DNA from: JBFHIJ01 sp963678775
GTDB lineage: Bacteria > Bacteroidota > Ignavibacteria > Kapaibacteriales > UBA2268
Direction: 5' to 3'
DNA length: 64,000 nucleotides
NCBI GenBank assembly: GCA_963678775.2
Contig: CAXXGR010000009.1
Location: forward strand, 1-64,000
Shown here: piece by piece, positions 28,379 to 37,970 of the stretch
How the letters are laid out: each line of letters opens with the position of its first letter
How positions within the stretch are numbered: position 1 is the first letter of the stretch
Position numbers and translations under genes: made by a program
The notes under the pieces: generated by a model
Told to the model about the DNA's origin: nothing
Database searches by the model: none
The model's input: the letters and a program-made list of their open reading frames with translations, nothing else

Positions 28379-28777
28379 ACCATACCATTCATCTGATATA
28401 GAAATAAATTTCAGCTGTAATGTCCTTTACCTTCTCACAAGTAAGATACAAACTCACGCCATTTAATCTCACTGTCAGTTATAAATAGACATGTTAACAT
28501 TAAGTATGTGAATATTTTTATATTCAAATCATCTTTATTGGTAAATAAAGGTGAATCAGTCTATCACTAACAATATACTAACATTTTCAGGTAAATACAA
28601 AAACTCAAAAGCAATGATTCTATGCATCATACATTACTATAGTCAAGTGGCAATATTGTATCGTCAAATATTCTGTAACAATATTTAAATATATGGGTAT
28701 ATATAATGAAATATAATTTCTATACAAAGATTTATTTTGCTACATTATAACAAATCATAAATGCGAGAAAATTAGTA
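28379..28777. other. Divergent promoter region, no gene seen
   Basis: This 399-bp gap separates the divergent kinase and 771-residue T9SS genes and should contain both promoters. I found no convincing promoter pair, hairpin or small frame. Confidence 0.35.
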
Positions 28778-31093
28778 ATGAAAAAAGCACTACTAACATT
28801 AATTTTCATCTCTGTATATTTAATGTCTTGTCTGCCATCAAATGCGCAATGGGTTAAGATTTATAATGAAGACCAATCCAACAGGATAATGTTAGATATA
28901 TATTTTTTACCATCTAATCCGGATTACGGATGGATCTGTGGTTTAGATTCACGTGTGATGAGGACTACTGACAGAGGTGAAACTTGGAAAGAGTCAAAAA
29001 TTGATTATAGTAAAAATGGTTGGTCAGGTTTTTTCGAATCAATCTTTTTCTTAAATACGAAAGTCGGATATGTTTCAGGTCCCGGAGGCATCTATAAGTC
29101 TACGGACGGGGGCATATCTTGGAATTTATCGAGTACTGATTATGTTTGGGGTTGCTATTTTGCCGACGAAAACTACGGCATGGCTATAGGTGGAGGTTGT
29201 AATGACCCGCAAACCTTTTACAGAACAACAAATGGAGGGAATACCTGGACTAAAAACGAGTATAACGAGACAAATACCGGAATGACTGACTTATATTTAC
29301 CTTCCTCTACCGGTGACGGATTAGCTGTAAGCAGTGGTTATATATGGGTAACTACTGACGGTGGAAGAAATTGGCAAATCAGAAATACAACCGGAGGGGT
29401 AGACTGGCAGGAGGAACTTTCATTCAAGGGCAATACTTTTATACTACCTTATTCAAGAGGTTGTTCTGGCGGGTATGCTTCAGGTGGAGTAAGATTTAGT
29501 ACCGATGGAGGTTATACCTATATAGACACTGATTTGGGTGCGTCTATGTTTGGTGCTTTTGTTATCTCAGACAGTGTTGGCTGGGTCTGCGGTAAAAAAA
29601 ATACAGTAAAAAAAACCACTGATGCAGGAAACACTTGGACTCAATATAACTGTGGTTTGCTTGTAGAAGACGATATGGATGATATCTACTTTATAGATGA
29701 TACAACGGGTTTTGTAGTTGGCATGGGTATATATAAATATAAATTACCCAGCACTTACCAATCTAAAATAAATATATTAGACTCTTCATCCTGCGACGGT
29801 GATCCTGTCCTTCTGGAAGCAGATGGCGACTATGCCTTTTATGAATGGAATGGAGCTATTGGTGGCAAATATTTAGATGTGGAAGAATCCGGGACTTACA
29901 TATTAAAAGTATATAACATGCCTTGCGACACAGTTTTTGCAGATACTGTAAAGATTGACGTGCATACTGCTACAGGATTTAGTATAGAAAGCTCGCCAGC
30001 TGATTTATGTCAGGGAGATACTGCTTATATATCAATAGATGCTAACGAATTGATGGAATATAAATGGTCTGACAACTATAGTGGTGAAGAAAGAGCATTT
30101 ACAGGAGATACTTCCGTAAGTGTAGAGTTATTAGATCAATATGGTTGCACTTTAGAGAAAGAGTTTAATTTTAATTTTGCTCCTTTGGGTAAAGTTCATT
30201 TCAAAGATTATGTGCTGGCAGTTTGCAAAAATGAACCTGTTTATTTAGAAGCAGAACTCGAAAATGTCAGTGATTTTATATGGTATAAAGATGGGAAACC
30301 CATAAGTTCAAATCAAAATCCGATAGAAGTGGATAGTGGAAGCGAGTATTATATTATTGCAAAAAATATGCGAGGTTGTGAAGCTACTTCAGATACAGTT
30401 TCTATTAGTTATAAGTACCTTCAAGACCAAATCTCTATAATGCCTTTAGAAGGATTAGATAATATTGATTTAGGAGAAATGAAGGTTGCTTCTCCCCTAT
30501 CATTTACTATTGCACTTCAAAATAACTCGGACTCAGATTACTTATTGGATGAAGCATTTATGGAGCAAAATGCGTGTTTTTCTATCCCTAAGTCCCAGTT
30601 GCCTACTTTGATTCCTGCAGACTCGATTGTAGAATTAGAAGTTAATTTCTTCTGCTCAGACTATGGCGATATAAAAGACAAGTTAGTACTCAGAGATTTA
30701 TGCAGTTATGACTCTATAGAAGTAAAAATTAATAGACTGCATAACGTATTTGTTGTGGACACTAAGTGCGAAGTGCCACTGACTATAACTAATGTAAAAA
30801 TGAAGTATCCTCGCCTGACTCAAGCAGCAGCTAAAGTTTCATCAGGAAAAATAATAGCAGACATTATTTATATCTCAGATAAATTTGAAAATTTGAATAT
30901 TACTATTTACGATGCCATTGGCAATAAAGTTGGTAACATGACTGCAAATCAACATCTTATTAGCAGTGGAGATTTGAATACTTACTCTGTTACTTGTGAA
31001 TTCGATCATCATAATCTAAAATCAGGTTTATATTTTATTAGTGCAAACATAAGCGGCGCTATTTCAAATATGAAAGTTGCTATCACAAAATAA
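28778..31093 (+). CDS. T9SS-sorted YCF48/Asp-box and Ig-like surface protein (771 aa)
   Basis: A secreted protein with a signal peptide (residues 1-24, ending SNA). Residues about 25-325 form a YCF48-like propeller with Asp-box blades (RTTDRGETW, KSTDGGISW, RTTNGGNTW, VTTDGGRNW, KTTDAGNTW). Residues about 335-545 contain Ig/PKD-like beta domains (YEWNGAIGGKYLDVEESGTY, WYKDGKPISSNQNP), as in many gliding-motility and adhesin proteins. About 560-650 resembles a choice-of-anchor domain. The end (LNITIYDAIGNKVGNM, LKSGLYFISA, KVAITK) is a T9SS type-A sorting domain. It is likely displayed at the cell surface; the ligand is unknown. It is divergent from the kinase gene. Confidence 0.8.
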   Translation: MKKALLTLIFISVYLMSCLPSNAQWVKIYNEDQSNRIMLDIYFLPSNPDYGWICGLDSRVMRTTDRGETWKESKIDYSKNGWSGFFESIFFLNTKVGYVSGPGGIYKSTDGGISWNLSSTDYVWGCYFADENYGMAIGGGCNDPQTFYRTTNGGNTWTKNEYNETNTGMTDLYLPSSTGDGLAVSSGYIWVTTDGGRNWQIRNTTGGVDWQEELSFKGNTFILPYSRGCSGGYASGGVRFSTDGGYTYIDTDLGASMFGAFVISDSVGWVCGKKNTVKKTTDAGNTWTQYNCGLLVEDDMDDIYFIDDTTGFVVGMGIYKYKLPSTYQSKINILDSSSCDGDPVLLEADGDYAFYEWNGAIGGKYLDVEESGTYILKVYNMPCDTVFADTVKIDVHTATGFSIESSPADLCQGDTAYISIDANELMEYKWSDNYSGEERAFTGDTSVSVELLDQYGCTLEKEFNFNFAPLGKVHFKDYVLAVCKNEPVYLEAELENVSDFIWYKDGKPISSNQNPIEVDSGSEYYIIAKNMRGCEATSDTVSISYKYLQDQISIMPLEGLDNIDLGEMKVASPLSFTIALQNNSDSDYLLDEAFMEQNACFSIPKSQLPTLIPADSIVELEVNFFCSDYGDIKDKLVLRDLCSYDSIEVKINRLHNVFVVDTKCEVPLTITNVKMKYPRLTQAAAKVSSGKIIADIIYISDKFENLNITIYDAIGNKVGNMTANQHLISSGDLNTYSVTCEFDHHNLKSGLYFISANISGAISNMKVAITK

Positions 31094-31167
31094 GAAACTC
31101 AATAAGACAAAATTACATTCGTGTGCTAATGTGTTGTTGATTTTAAAAGAAATAAGGTAATAAGAAC

Positions 31168-31638
31168 ATGGCTTTGGAAATTGGAACAAATGCTCCTGAT
31201 TTTTCTGCAGATATTAACGGAGGCTCTAATTTAGAATTTAAAGATTTATTGGGCGATTGGCTGGTGCTATACTTTTATCCGAAAGACAACACACCCGGCT
31301 GCACAACTGAAGCTTGTGACTTTCGAGACAACATGGAACGAATAACTTCAATCGGTGCAAAAGTAGTAGGAGTTAGCCCGGATTCTGTCAAATCTCATGA
31401 TAAATTTGTGGAAGGCAAAGAGTTGAATTTTACTCTGATTGCAGATCCTGAAAAGGAAATTTGTAATCTATATGGTATAATTGGCGAAAAAAAGATGTAC
31501 GGCAAAACTTATATGGGCGTTATCAGAACGACATATATTATCAATCCCAAAGGTGAAATTGCTTACGTTTTTGATAAAGTCAAAGTTAAAGGACACGTAG
31601 ATAAAGTAATAGAAAAATTAGAAGAACTGAAGGGATAG
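31168..31638 (+). CDS. bcp: Thioredoxin-dependent peroxiredoxin, BCP/PrxQ type
   Basis: A 156-residue cytosolic peroxidase that reduces H2O2 and organic hydroperoxides. The active-site motif PKDNTPGCTTEACDF holds the peroxidatic Cys45 and, five residues on, the resolving Cys50, which defines the atypical two-Cys PrxQ subgroup. GVSPDSVKSHDKF, FTLIADPEKEICNLYG and RTTYIINPKGEI follow as expected. AAGG is ten bases before ATG 31168. It follows the T9SS gene by 74 bp without a visible terminator between, and ends at a strong bidirectional terminator. Confidence 0.95.
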   Translation: MALEIGTNAPDFSADINGGSNLEFKDLLGDWLVLYFYPKDNTPGCTTEACDFRDNMERITSIGAKVVGVSPDSVKSHDKFVEGKELNFTLIADPEKEICNLYGIIGEKKMYGKTYMGVIRTTYIINPKGEIAYVFDKVKVKGHVDKVIEKLEELKG

Positions 31639-31671
31639 TTTGGCTATACTTCAACTATTTATATTAGACTC

Positions 31672-31704
31672 AAAAGAGACTCATTAACATAGTGAGTCTC
31701 TTTT
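31672..31704. terminator. Bidirectional terminator between bcp and the guanylyltransferase gene
   Basis: AAAAGAGACTCA and TGAGTCTCTTTT form a perfect 12-bp stem with a nine-base loop. It is flanked by A and T and placed between two convergent genes. Confidence 0.95.
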
Positions 31705-31723
31705 TACTAAAATAAAGTGCGAA

Positions 31724-32812
31724 TTATAAAAAATTGTGAAGATGTCGGCTTTTTATTTTATCTATAACCTGTTGCACATCTTCACTATTTCCGCGTTTAC
31801 AGATAAATAGTGCGTCGTCTGAGTTTACTATTATTACATCATCCATGCCTACCACTCCTATCAGCTTACCCCGTGAGGATATAAAAGAGTTTTTGGTATT
31901 TATAGCTACAACATCGCCAAGGAAAACATTATTTTTTGCATCTTTTCTTGATTGATTATAAACTTCATCCCAAGTGCCCAAATCGCTCCAGTTCAAATCA
32001 GCTTTAACTAAATATACGTTATCTGCTTTCTCCAGCACACCATAATCTATTGAGATGCTGTCCATTTTGCCATAGGTAAGCTCCAGCTTATCATGAAATG
32101 CTTCTTTCCCGTAGTGTACTTTTAAATCGGTAAAATAGTCACCATGCTCAGGTAAATGTTTATTAAAAGAGCGAATAAAAGCAGAAAGTTTCCAAACAAA
32201 TATCCCGGTATTCCACAGAAAGTCCCCTGACTCGATAAATCTATTAGCAGTGTCGATATCCGGTTTCTCTGCAAATGCAGTTGATTTACGAAGTCCGCGA
32301 TTATATAATTCACCTAAGTTAAGCTCCTCTTCTGTTACCTGCACATAACCATATTGAGTTTCGGGCATGGTAGGTTTTACGCCGATAGTAATCAGACCGT
32401 TAAGATTATAAGCCGCATGAGTGGCAGTGTCTAACGCCTGATATAAATCACCTTTGTTCATTATGACATGATCCGAAGGGAATGACATCATAATATCATC
32501 TGCTTCATACTTTTCAGCAAGAATGGAAGCAGCGAGCCCTAAGCATGGCCCGGTATTAATACCAAACGGCTCTATAATCATGTTTTGAGAAGGCAAATCC
32601 GGCAGTTGTTCATGGACTTCATTTTTTAAATCTGAGTAAGTAACAACATAAATATCAGAAACATCTATATATTGTTTGATTCGATTGAAAGTATTTTGAA
32701 TCATAGTGCCATCGCCCATTATATGAATGAACTGCTTTGGCATATCTTCAGTACTTCTTGGCCAAAGTTTCGTGCCTTTACCACCCGCCAATATTACTGC
32801 GAATTTCTTCAT
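31724..32812 (-). CDS. manC: Mannose-1-phosphate guanylyltransferase
   Basis: This enzyme makes GDP-mannose from mannose-1-phosphate and GTP for surface polysaccharides. The nucleotidyltransferase signature is AVILAGGKGTKLWPRST near the N-terminus, followed by PKQFIH, MSFPSDHVI, the mannose-binding FAEKPD with FLWNTGIFVW, and SIDYGVLEKADNVYLV. The 362-residue length is that of the mono-functional GMPP, without the isomerase cupin domain. ATG 32812 is chosen over 32848 because GGAGA lies six bases before it and the signature begins within eight residues. The gene is alone, but several glycosyltransferases in the window could use its product indirectly. Confidence 0.9.
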   Translation of the reverse strand: MKKFAVILAGGKGTKLWPRSTEDMPKQFIHIMGDGTMIQNTFNRIKQYIDVSDIYVVTYSDLKNEVHEQLPDLPSQNMIIEPFGINTGPCLGLAASILAEKYEADDIMMSFPSDHVIMNKGDLYQALDTATHAAYNLNGLITIGVKPTMPETQYGYVQVTEEELNLGELYNRGLRKSTAFAEKPDIDTANRFIESGDFLWNTGIFVWKLSAFIRSFNKHLPEHGDYFTDLKVHYGKEAFHDKLELTYGKMDSISIDYGVLEKADNVYLVKADLNWSDLGTWDEVYNQSRKDAKNNVFLGDVVAINTKNSFISSRGKLIGVVGMDDVIIVNSDDALFICKRGNSEDVQQVIDKIKSRHLHNFL

Positions 32813-32923
32813 AACTAATCTCCATACTTTCAAATTTAGTCTATCCAAATCTAAGTAAAAAGATTAAGTATTGAAAACTGTATTTTTCCTGATGATAAGA
32901 TAAGTGTTAGATTGAAGTGCTAC

Positions 32924-32950
32924 TGAGACGCACTAAAGCCGTGCGCCTCA
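32924..32950. other. Hairpin upstream of manC
   Basis: TGAGACGCAC and GTGCGCCTCA pair with one mismatch around a seven-base loop. It lies in the gap after the dockerin-like gene and before manC, and lacks a T-run. It could be a weak terminator for the gene at 33045. Confidence 0.3.
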
Positions 32951-33044
32951 CATAGTTAAATTTGAATGTAAACTGGTGTAGCAGATAAAAAGCATATACT
33001 GACTAGAGCACTGGCGTGCCAAAGTTTATCAATTCATAGCTAAT

Positions 33045-34484
33045 TTATTTTGATAAAAATTTGTACGTATTGTGATTACTGCCATCAGAAATATAAAGCA
33101 GATAAGAACCTATCGGCAAACTGCCAATATTTAAAGCAATATTTCCTTGCACATAAGTGCTTCTTTTTAGTATTTCTTGTCCGCTGTAAGCATATACCTT
33201 TATTTCTATTTTTCCTGCATACTTTGAGTTTGTTAAAGTAAGTAAGCCTTTATTATATATAAGATGTGGAGTAGCATTACTATTTTCAGAAACTTCAGTA
33301 GTCTGAGATAACGGTATCAAGCTACCATCTTTTGTCATGCCTAATAAGTCTTCGGCGCTAATGCCGTACATCAAGTGTTTTTGCCCCTTAATCACGACAT
33401 TAACTAATCCGGCTTCGCCTCTGCAGGTATTATGAGCAAAGCTACCTGCTATAAAGTCCGCATACATTTTTTCCTCGTTGTATTTATAATACAAAAACGA
33501 ACTCTCATCATTAAATGCATCACTAAGTTCCAGTCCCAAAAACTCATCAGAACTTATACCGGTGATATATATTCTACCGGAAGCAGAGATAATATCTCTG
33601 TAAGAGATTATATTTAAGCTTTGTCTAACAGCATCTTCAGGGTAAACTGTTTCAGTTTTAAATCCTAAGACTCCATCGGAAGCTACTATTTTGCCGGCAC
33701 TTACTACATGTGTTTTGTCAATATTCAACGCTATTACATGTGCATCTGATACTGTAACATCGCCGTTGCCATCACAATCTGCATATGTTGCCGGGAGTGA
33801 GTCCCAAGCCAAAACCTGCTGAGCATGCCATAATGTGCTTGCGTTCGGACGTTTGAAACTGCGCATCTGCTTTGTAGCAGATCCCATATCCATAAAAGTC
33901 CCGATAACACTAAAATCAGAAGGCTCCACAACACCATTGTTATCTGCATCACCAGGCCATACATCCATAAAGCTATGAATAGTATAAACTGTTGGTTCGG
34001 TAAGTAAATCAATAGGTAAATCTTCAGATTTTATAGTTGCTTCAGCGTTAGTAATGGTAAAAGTCAAATCTGAATTATTTTTGGCAGACTGATTGACTAC
34101 AAACTCCAAATGGATTACTCGAGGATTATCCCAGGTTGCTTCAGATTTGGATTCACCCGAAAGAGCACCTACATAAATAGAAGCAGTGTTAGATGCCACA
34201 TTCTCAAAATACAGGGGTTTACAAAAGCCACCAGAAGTAGTGAATTCTGTATTATTATAACCGGAATACTTGACTACATCAATATTATCAAAATAGAGAT
34301 TAAAGTTGACCTCATTACAATCTTCCACATCCATGGCATATATGTCAACACCAAAAACGTAAGTAGAAGTAACAAAACTCGAACGCGTTGTGTCTACATC
34401 TGTCCTGACTATTTGTATGCGTTGTGAGTGCGCAGTGGATAGCCCGGCTAAGATTAATATAGTATATAGTAGTAATTTTTGCAT
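33045..34484 (-). CDS. T9SS-sorted protein with cohesin-like and dockerin-like parts
   Basis: A 479-residue secreted protein with a signal peptide ending near THAHS/Q (LILAGLSTAHSQ). Residues about 22-165 form a cohesin-like beta sandwich (VFGVDIYAMDVEDCNEVNFN, WDNPRVIHLEFVV). Two Ca-binding dockerin-like repeats follow: WPGDADNNGVVEPSDFSVIG (about 172-191) and ADCDGNGDVTVSDAHVIALN (about 232-251). The C-terminus (KIEIKVYAYSGQEILK, GSYLLYISDG, KFLSK) is a T9SS sorting domain. The dockerin-type repeats probably stabilise an intramolecular fold; no cellulosome genes are present. It ends about 230 bp before manC. Confidence 0.7.
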   Translation of the reverse strand: MQKLLLYTILILAGLSTAHSQRIQIVRTDVDTTRSSFVTSTYVFGVDIYAMDVEDCNEVNFNLYFDNIDVVKYSGYNNTEFTTSGGFCKPLYFENVASNTASIYVGALSGESKSEATWDNPRVIHLEFVVNQSAKNNSDLTFTITNAEATIKSEDLPIDLLTEPTVYTIHSFMDVWPGDADNNGVVEPSDFSVIGTFMDMGSATKQMRSFKRPNASTLWHAQQVLAWDSLPATYADCDGNGDVTVSDAHVIALNIDKTHVVSAGKIVASDGVLGFKTETVYPEDAVRQSLNIISYRDIISASGRIYITGISSDEFLGLELSDAFNDESSFLYYKYNEEKMYADFIAGSFAHNTCRGEAGLVNVVIKGQKHLMYGISAEDLLGMTKDGSLIPLSQTTEVSENSNATPHLIYNKGLLTLTNSKYAGKIEIKVYAYSGQEILKRSTYVQGNIALNIGSLPIGSYLLYISDGSNHNTYKFLSK

Positions 34485-34632
34485 ATTATTGTCATAATAT
34501 AGTGTATATATACCTTGCTTTACTTATCTATCAAGTATAATGCCACGATTAAGAATTGCCACTTTATTTTATACTTTGACATGATTAGTGAGTTAATTTC
34601 ACTCTATCCGGTTGGAGTTTCAGGATTTATAT

Positions 34633-34668
34633 AAAAAAGAAATCCGACCTATATACTATATAGTCGGA
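34633..34668 (-). terminator. Rho-independent terminator of the LDT-permease operon
   Basis: On the minus strand TCCGAC and GTCGGA form a stem around a 14-base AT loop, followed by TTTCTTTTTT. It lies 45 bp after the permease stop. Confidence 0.8.
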
Positions 34669-34712
34669 GCATCTCTTTAAATCTTTTGTATAATAATCAC
34701 CAAATCAGCAAT

Positions 34713-35945
34713 TTATTGACTATCAATTGTTATACTATCTTTTTGCTCGGTCTTTTCGCGCCAATCATTAAAGAACATCATCAGTATAGCTGCCCCCGGC
34801 ACTGCTACTAATAGCCCTACTACGCCAAATAAAGTACCAAATATAAATAAAGATGCAATTAGCATAATTGGATGCAAACCTACCTGCTTCCCTGCTATAT
34901 TTGGCTCTAAGAAATAGGCATTAATAAAATGCAAAGCTGATATCACCGTAACAATAAACATTCCTTGTGGCAAAAACATAGAAGGATTTACAAGTGTCAC
35001 AGTAAATATGCTGATAATCATGCTAACAAATATTCCCAAATAAGGAATAGGATTAAAAACTCCGCACAAAATGCCTAATACTATGGGATATGGTATGCCA
35101 TACAAAGAGAATGCAATAGATGTAGCAGTAGCGACTATAAAAGCAGACAGAACCTGCCACGCAATATATTTTCTAACTATATTATTTATTCTCTTTAGAT
35201 CATATAGCATCTTTTTATCTTTTTTGCCAATTAGAGATTTTACTAACCTCTTAAACTTTTCAAAATCCTTTAGAAAGTAAAATGTAAGCACAGGCACAAT
35301 TATTACATTAAATATCTGAGTAGCTATCCCCTGCACACTTTTAAAGAATGTCAGTAAAGATTTGAATATCAGAGAAAATAAATTTTGCAATTCGGGTATA
35401 AATTCTTGTTGAATTATCGGTTTCATTTGACTTTCTTTCAAGCCAAACTGGGCTAAAGTCTCATAGAACTCTTTGCTGTCTAAATAGTCAGACATAGACT
35501 GCACTAACCCCGATAAGGTTCGCAACACTTGATCTAACTGTGAAAATATTATTGGGAAAACTCCGATAGCTATACCTGTAACAGTCCCGACAAAAAAGCC
35601 AACGATACATAAAGATGCTAACCAGCGAGGTATTTTCTTAGTAGTAAGGAAGACCACAAAAGGATCTAAGATATATGCTATCAGAAACGAGAGAAAAAAT
35701 GGCAATATTGCAGAACCCAAATCAGATAGTATCCATCCAACACATAATATCGAAGTCAAGATTATCATCCGTTTCACAAACTGAGAGTCTTTACGGTAAG
35801 GAAAAAGCAAAAACAAAGGAATTAGTATAAGTGCCATAGGGCTACTGATTATACTTGTCTTGTATAAAAAGCCAATCAAGGCGATAATGCTTAAAATTAT
35901 CGAGCCGAAAACAGCAAATTGTTTCTTAAAAAATTCTTGATCCAT
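34713..35945 (-). CDS. AI-2E family transporter (PerM/TqsA-like permease)
   Basis: A 410-residue polytopic inner-membrane protein with about eight helices in the 2+large loop+5/6 arrangement of the UPF0118/AI-2E family. Family marks are LSFLIAYILDPFV (about 85-97), IIVPVLTFYFLKDFEKFK (about 213-230), YGIPYPIVLGILCGVFNPIPYLG and EPNIAGKQVGLHPIMLI. Members have been linked to autoinducer-2 export or to Na+/H+ antiport; substrate cannot be predicted here. It starts eight bases after the L,D-transpeptidase stop and is co-transcribed with it. Confidence 0.9.
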   Translation of the reverse strand: MDQEFFKKQFAVFGSIILSIIALIGFLYKTSIISSPMALILIPLFLLFPYRKDSQFVKRMIILTSILCVGWILSDLGSAILPFFLSFLIAYILDPFVVFLTTKKIPRWLASLCIVGFFVGTVTGIAIGVFPIIFSQLDQVLRTLSGLVQSMSDYLDSKEFYETLAQFGLKESQMKPIIQQEFIPELQNLFSLIFKSLLTFFKSVQGIATQIFNVIIVPVLTFYFLKDFEKFKRLVKSLIGKKDKKMLYDLKRINNIVRKYIAWQVLSAFIVATATSIAFSLYGIPYPIVLGILCGVFNPIPYLGIFVSMIISIFTVTLVNPSMFLPQGMFIVTVISALHFINAYFLEPNIAGKQVGLHPIMLIASLFIFGTLFGVVGLLVAVPGAAILMMFFNDWREKTEQKDSITIDSQ

Positions 35946-35953
35946 ATAAATAG

Positions 35954-36826
35954 CTACTCGTTTGAGATTTTTGGTTCTGGAATGTCTGTATATTTCAAAT
36001 CAATTTTTGTGTTATCTGATATGGCTAAAACTATATCACAGTTTATTATTGGTCTTGGTTTCACAAGTTCTTTGTAACGTCCTATATCGTATGCACCCGG
36101 TCGGAGTTGCGTTGCTCCATCCATTACTATCATCAAATCACTTAGATAATCAGAGATACCGGATTTTAAAGCCGCTAACCTATCATCTAACATATTTTTC
36201 TGGAACCAGCCCTTAGTTTCCAAAAAGTAATGCGGCCTGCGAGTTAGTTCTAAGGAATCTGTAAATTTAAATATGCGAGCCGGCTCATCCTCATATACCA
36301 TAACGGGAGTGCCTAGTTTCACTGAGCGATATAGAGAGTCACCACCCTCTCTTGAAATTCTGACGCAACCATGCGACGAAGGCTGCTTACCAAGATACCT
36401 ATAATATCCTGAAGATGCTAATCCATGGAAGCCAATATTGTAATTATATCCCACCCAGTTTATCAAAGCTGCATTATTGAACTGTCTCGAGATAGCTTTC
36501 CTCAGTTTGCTCTGTACCGCAAAAAGCCCTGTGCGGGTTTTAATGCCTTTAGGCACTTTTTCAGTGCCGGATGAAATAGGCAACACAAGTACCGAACTGT
36601 TACGTCTATAGATATATACATATTGCTCATTTAGCGGCAATTCGATGTAAGTATCTCCCAAAACATATATCGTATCTTTGTACTGTGGTAAATTAATATT
36701 AATGTGTTTGGATTGGTTATAGAGATTATTAGATTTGCTCAGATGAGTAGACGTATCTTTTGCAACATTACTCCAAATGAATGTCGCAATAACCAATATT
36801 ATCAATATGGAAGATACAAATCTCAT
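35954..36826 (-). CDS. L,D-transpeptidase (YkuD domain)
   Basis: A 290-residue exported peptidoglycan enzyme. A single N-terminal signal anchor (SILIILVIATFIW) is followed by the YkuD domain at about residues 50-180. The catalytic motif is clear: IGFHGLAS, then SSHGCVRISREGGDSLY with the nucleophile Cys. Such enzymes make 3-3 crosslinks or attach proteins to peptidoglycan. About 100 further residues (NMLDDRLAALKSGISDYLSD to the end) form an extra C-terminal part I do not recognise. It forms a two-gene operon with the permease and is divergent from the GT9 gene. Confidence 0.9.
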   Translation of the reverse strand: MRFVSSILIILVIATFIWSNVAKDTSTHLSKSNNLYNQSKHININLPQYKDTIYVLGDTYIELPLNEQYVYIYRRNSSVLVLPISSGTEKVPKGIKTRTGLFAVQSKLRKAISRQFNNAALINWVGYNYNIGFHGLASSGYYRYLGKQPSSHGCVRISREGGDSLYRSVKLGTPVMVYEDEPARIFKFTDSLELTRRPHYFLETKGWFQKNMLDDRLAALKSGISDYLSDLMIVMDGATQLRPGAYDIGRYKELVKPRPIINCDIVLAISDNTKIDLKYTDIPEPKISNE

Positions 36827-36900
36827 TTCGTTACATTGATATTTTATAAATCTGAAAACACTTTATTCTACAATAATAACAAAAAGTAAGCCAATTTAAT

Positions 36901-37899
36901 ATGATTAAAGCAAATAATATTTTTAGTACTGCAAAAAAAATTGCAGTCGTCAGAACTGACAAGATTGGAGATATGGTACTCACTATCCCCATGGGAGTAG
37001 CTCTAAAGGAGAAATTTCCAGATAAAGAGATAATTTTTATAACTTCAAAATATACTGCACCTTTAGTGCAGAATAATCCTGCCATAGACCAAGCTTTTTT
37101 TGTTGAGGATTATAAAAAAGGTATCAAAGAAATATTCTTAACAGAAAAGCCTGATATTGTATTTTTCCCACGCCCCAAATACGACGAGCTAAAAGCAGGA
37201 TATATAGCCAGAGTACCTAACAGAATTTCTTCGGCTTATAGATTATATTCCTTTTTTGCTAATCATAAAATACATGTACACAGAAAAATATCGGATAAAC
37301 ATGAAGCAGAATACAATGTAGGTATGATTAGCAGATTTTTAGATGAGGATTTGCCGGTTAAACTCTCTGCTGCCAAATTAGAACGATCAGTCTACACTGC
37401 TGTGCAAGATGTACTAAAGCAGCACACAAAACACGACAAATTTATTATCATCCATCCTGGAAGTGGTGGGTCGGCAAAAGATATTCCTTTGCCTACTTTA
37501 GGTGAGGCTGCAAAAGAAATTGCGGATAACTACGAAGTAGATATTATTTTGACAGGAAACAAACAAGAAAGAGAAGCTTGCAGTGTAATAAACAAAATCT
37601 GCAAAAAAGCAATTGATCTTTCCGGCAAGTTCGACTTACTAGAACTGATGGCACTTACTGACCTGGCAGATACTTTGGTTGCAAACTCTACCGGAGTGCT
37701 CCATATAGCAGCAAGTTATGGAACAAATGTTGTTGGGCTTTATCCAAATACACCTCATATTTCAGCTAAAAGATGGGGACCTTATACTGATGCAAAAGTT
37801 ATTATAAGTCCACCTACAGAAGACGTCGAAGAGATGGACAATATGAAACTAATCAAATCAGCTCAAATTAGGCGAGCAGTGGCTAGCTTCTGGAAATAG
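36901..37899 (+). CDS. GT9-family glycosyltransferase (heptosyltransferase-like)
   Basis: A 332-residue cytosolic GT-B enzyme of family GT9, which transfers heptose or related sugars to lipopolysaccharide core. N-terminal VRTDKIGDMVLTIPMGVALKE is the family signature (R-x-D-x-I-G-D). HPGSGGSAKDIPLPTLGEA opens the nucleotide-sugar domain and VANSTGVLHIAASYGTNVVG gives the conserved D/N-S/T-G-x-x-H element. AGPK-type variation is within the normal range. It lies 70 bp upstream of the dUTPase gene in the same direction and may be co-transcribed with it. The exact sugar is unknown. Confidence 0.85.
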   Translation: MIKANNIFSTAKKIAVVRTDKIGDMVLTIPMGVALKEKFPDKEIIFITSKYTAPLVQNNPAIDQAFFVEDYKKGIKEIFLTEKPDIVFFPRPKYDELKAGYIARVPNRISSAYRLYSFFANHKIHVHRKISDKHEAEYNVGMISRFLDEDLPVKLSAAKLERSVYTAVQDVLKQHTKHDKFIIIHPGSGGSAKDIPLPTLGEAAKEIADNYEVDIILTGNKQEREACSVINKICKKAIDLSGKFDLLELMALTDLADTLVANSTGVLHIAASYGTNVVGLYPNTPHISAKRWGPYTDAKVIISPPTEDVEEMDNMKLIKSAQIRRAVASFWK

Positions 37900-37970
37900 A
37901 TTTTTTTATATTATATCGCTTAATAATTAGCAAATTCAACTATTTAGATTATAATAAAGAGACGAAAAAA

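Noticed and set aside
33045..34484. A cellulosome component
   Set aside because: Dockerin-like loops are present, but no scaffoldin, glycoside hydrolase or partner cohesin protein is in the window.
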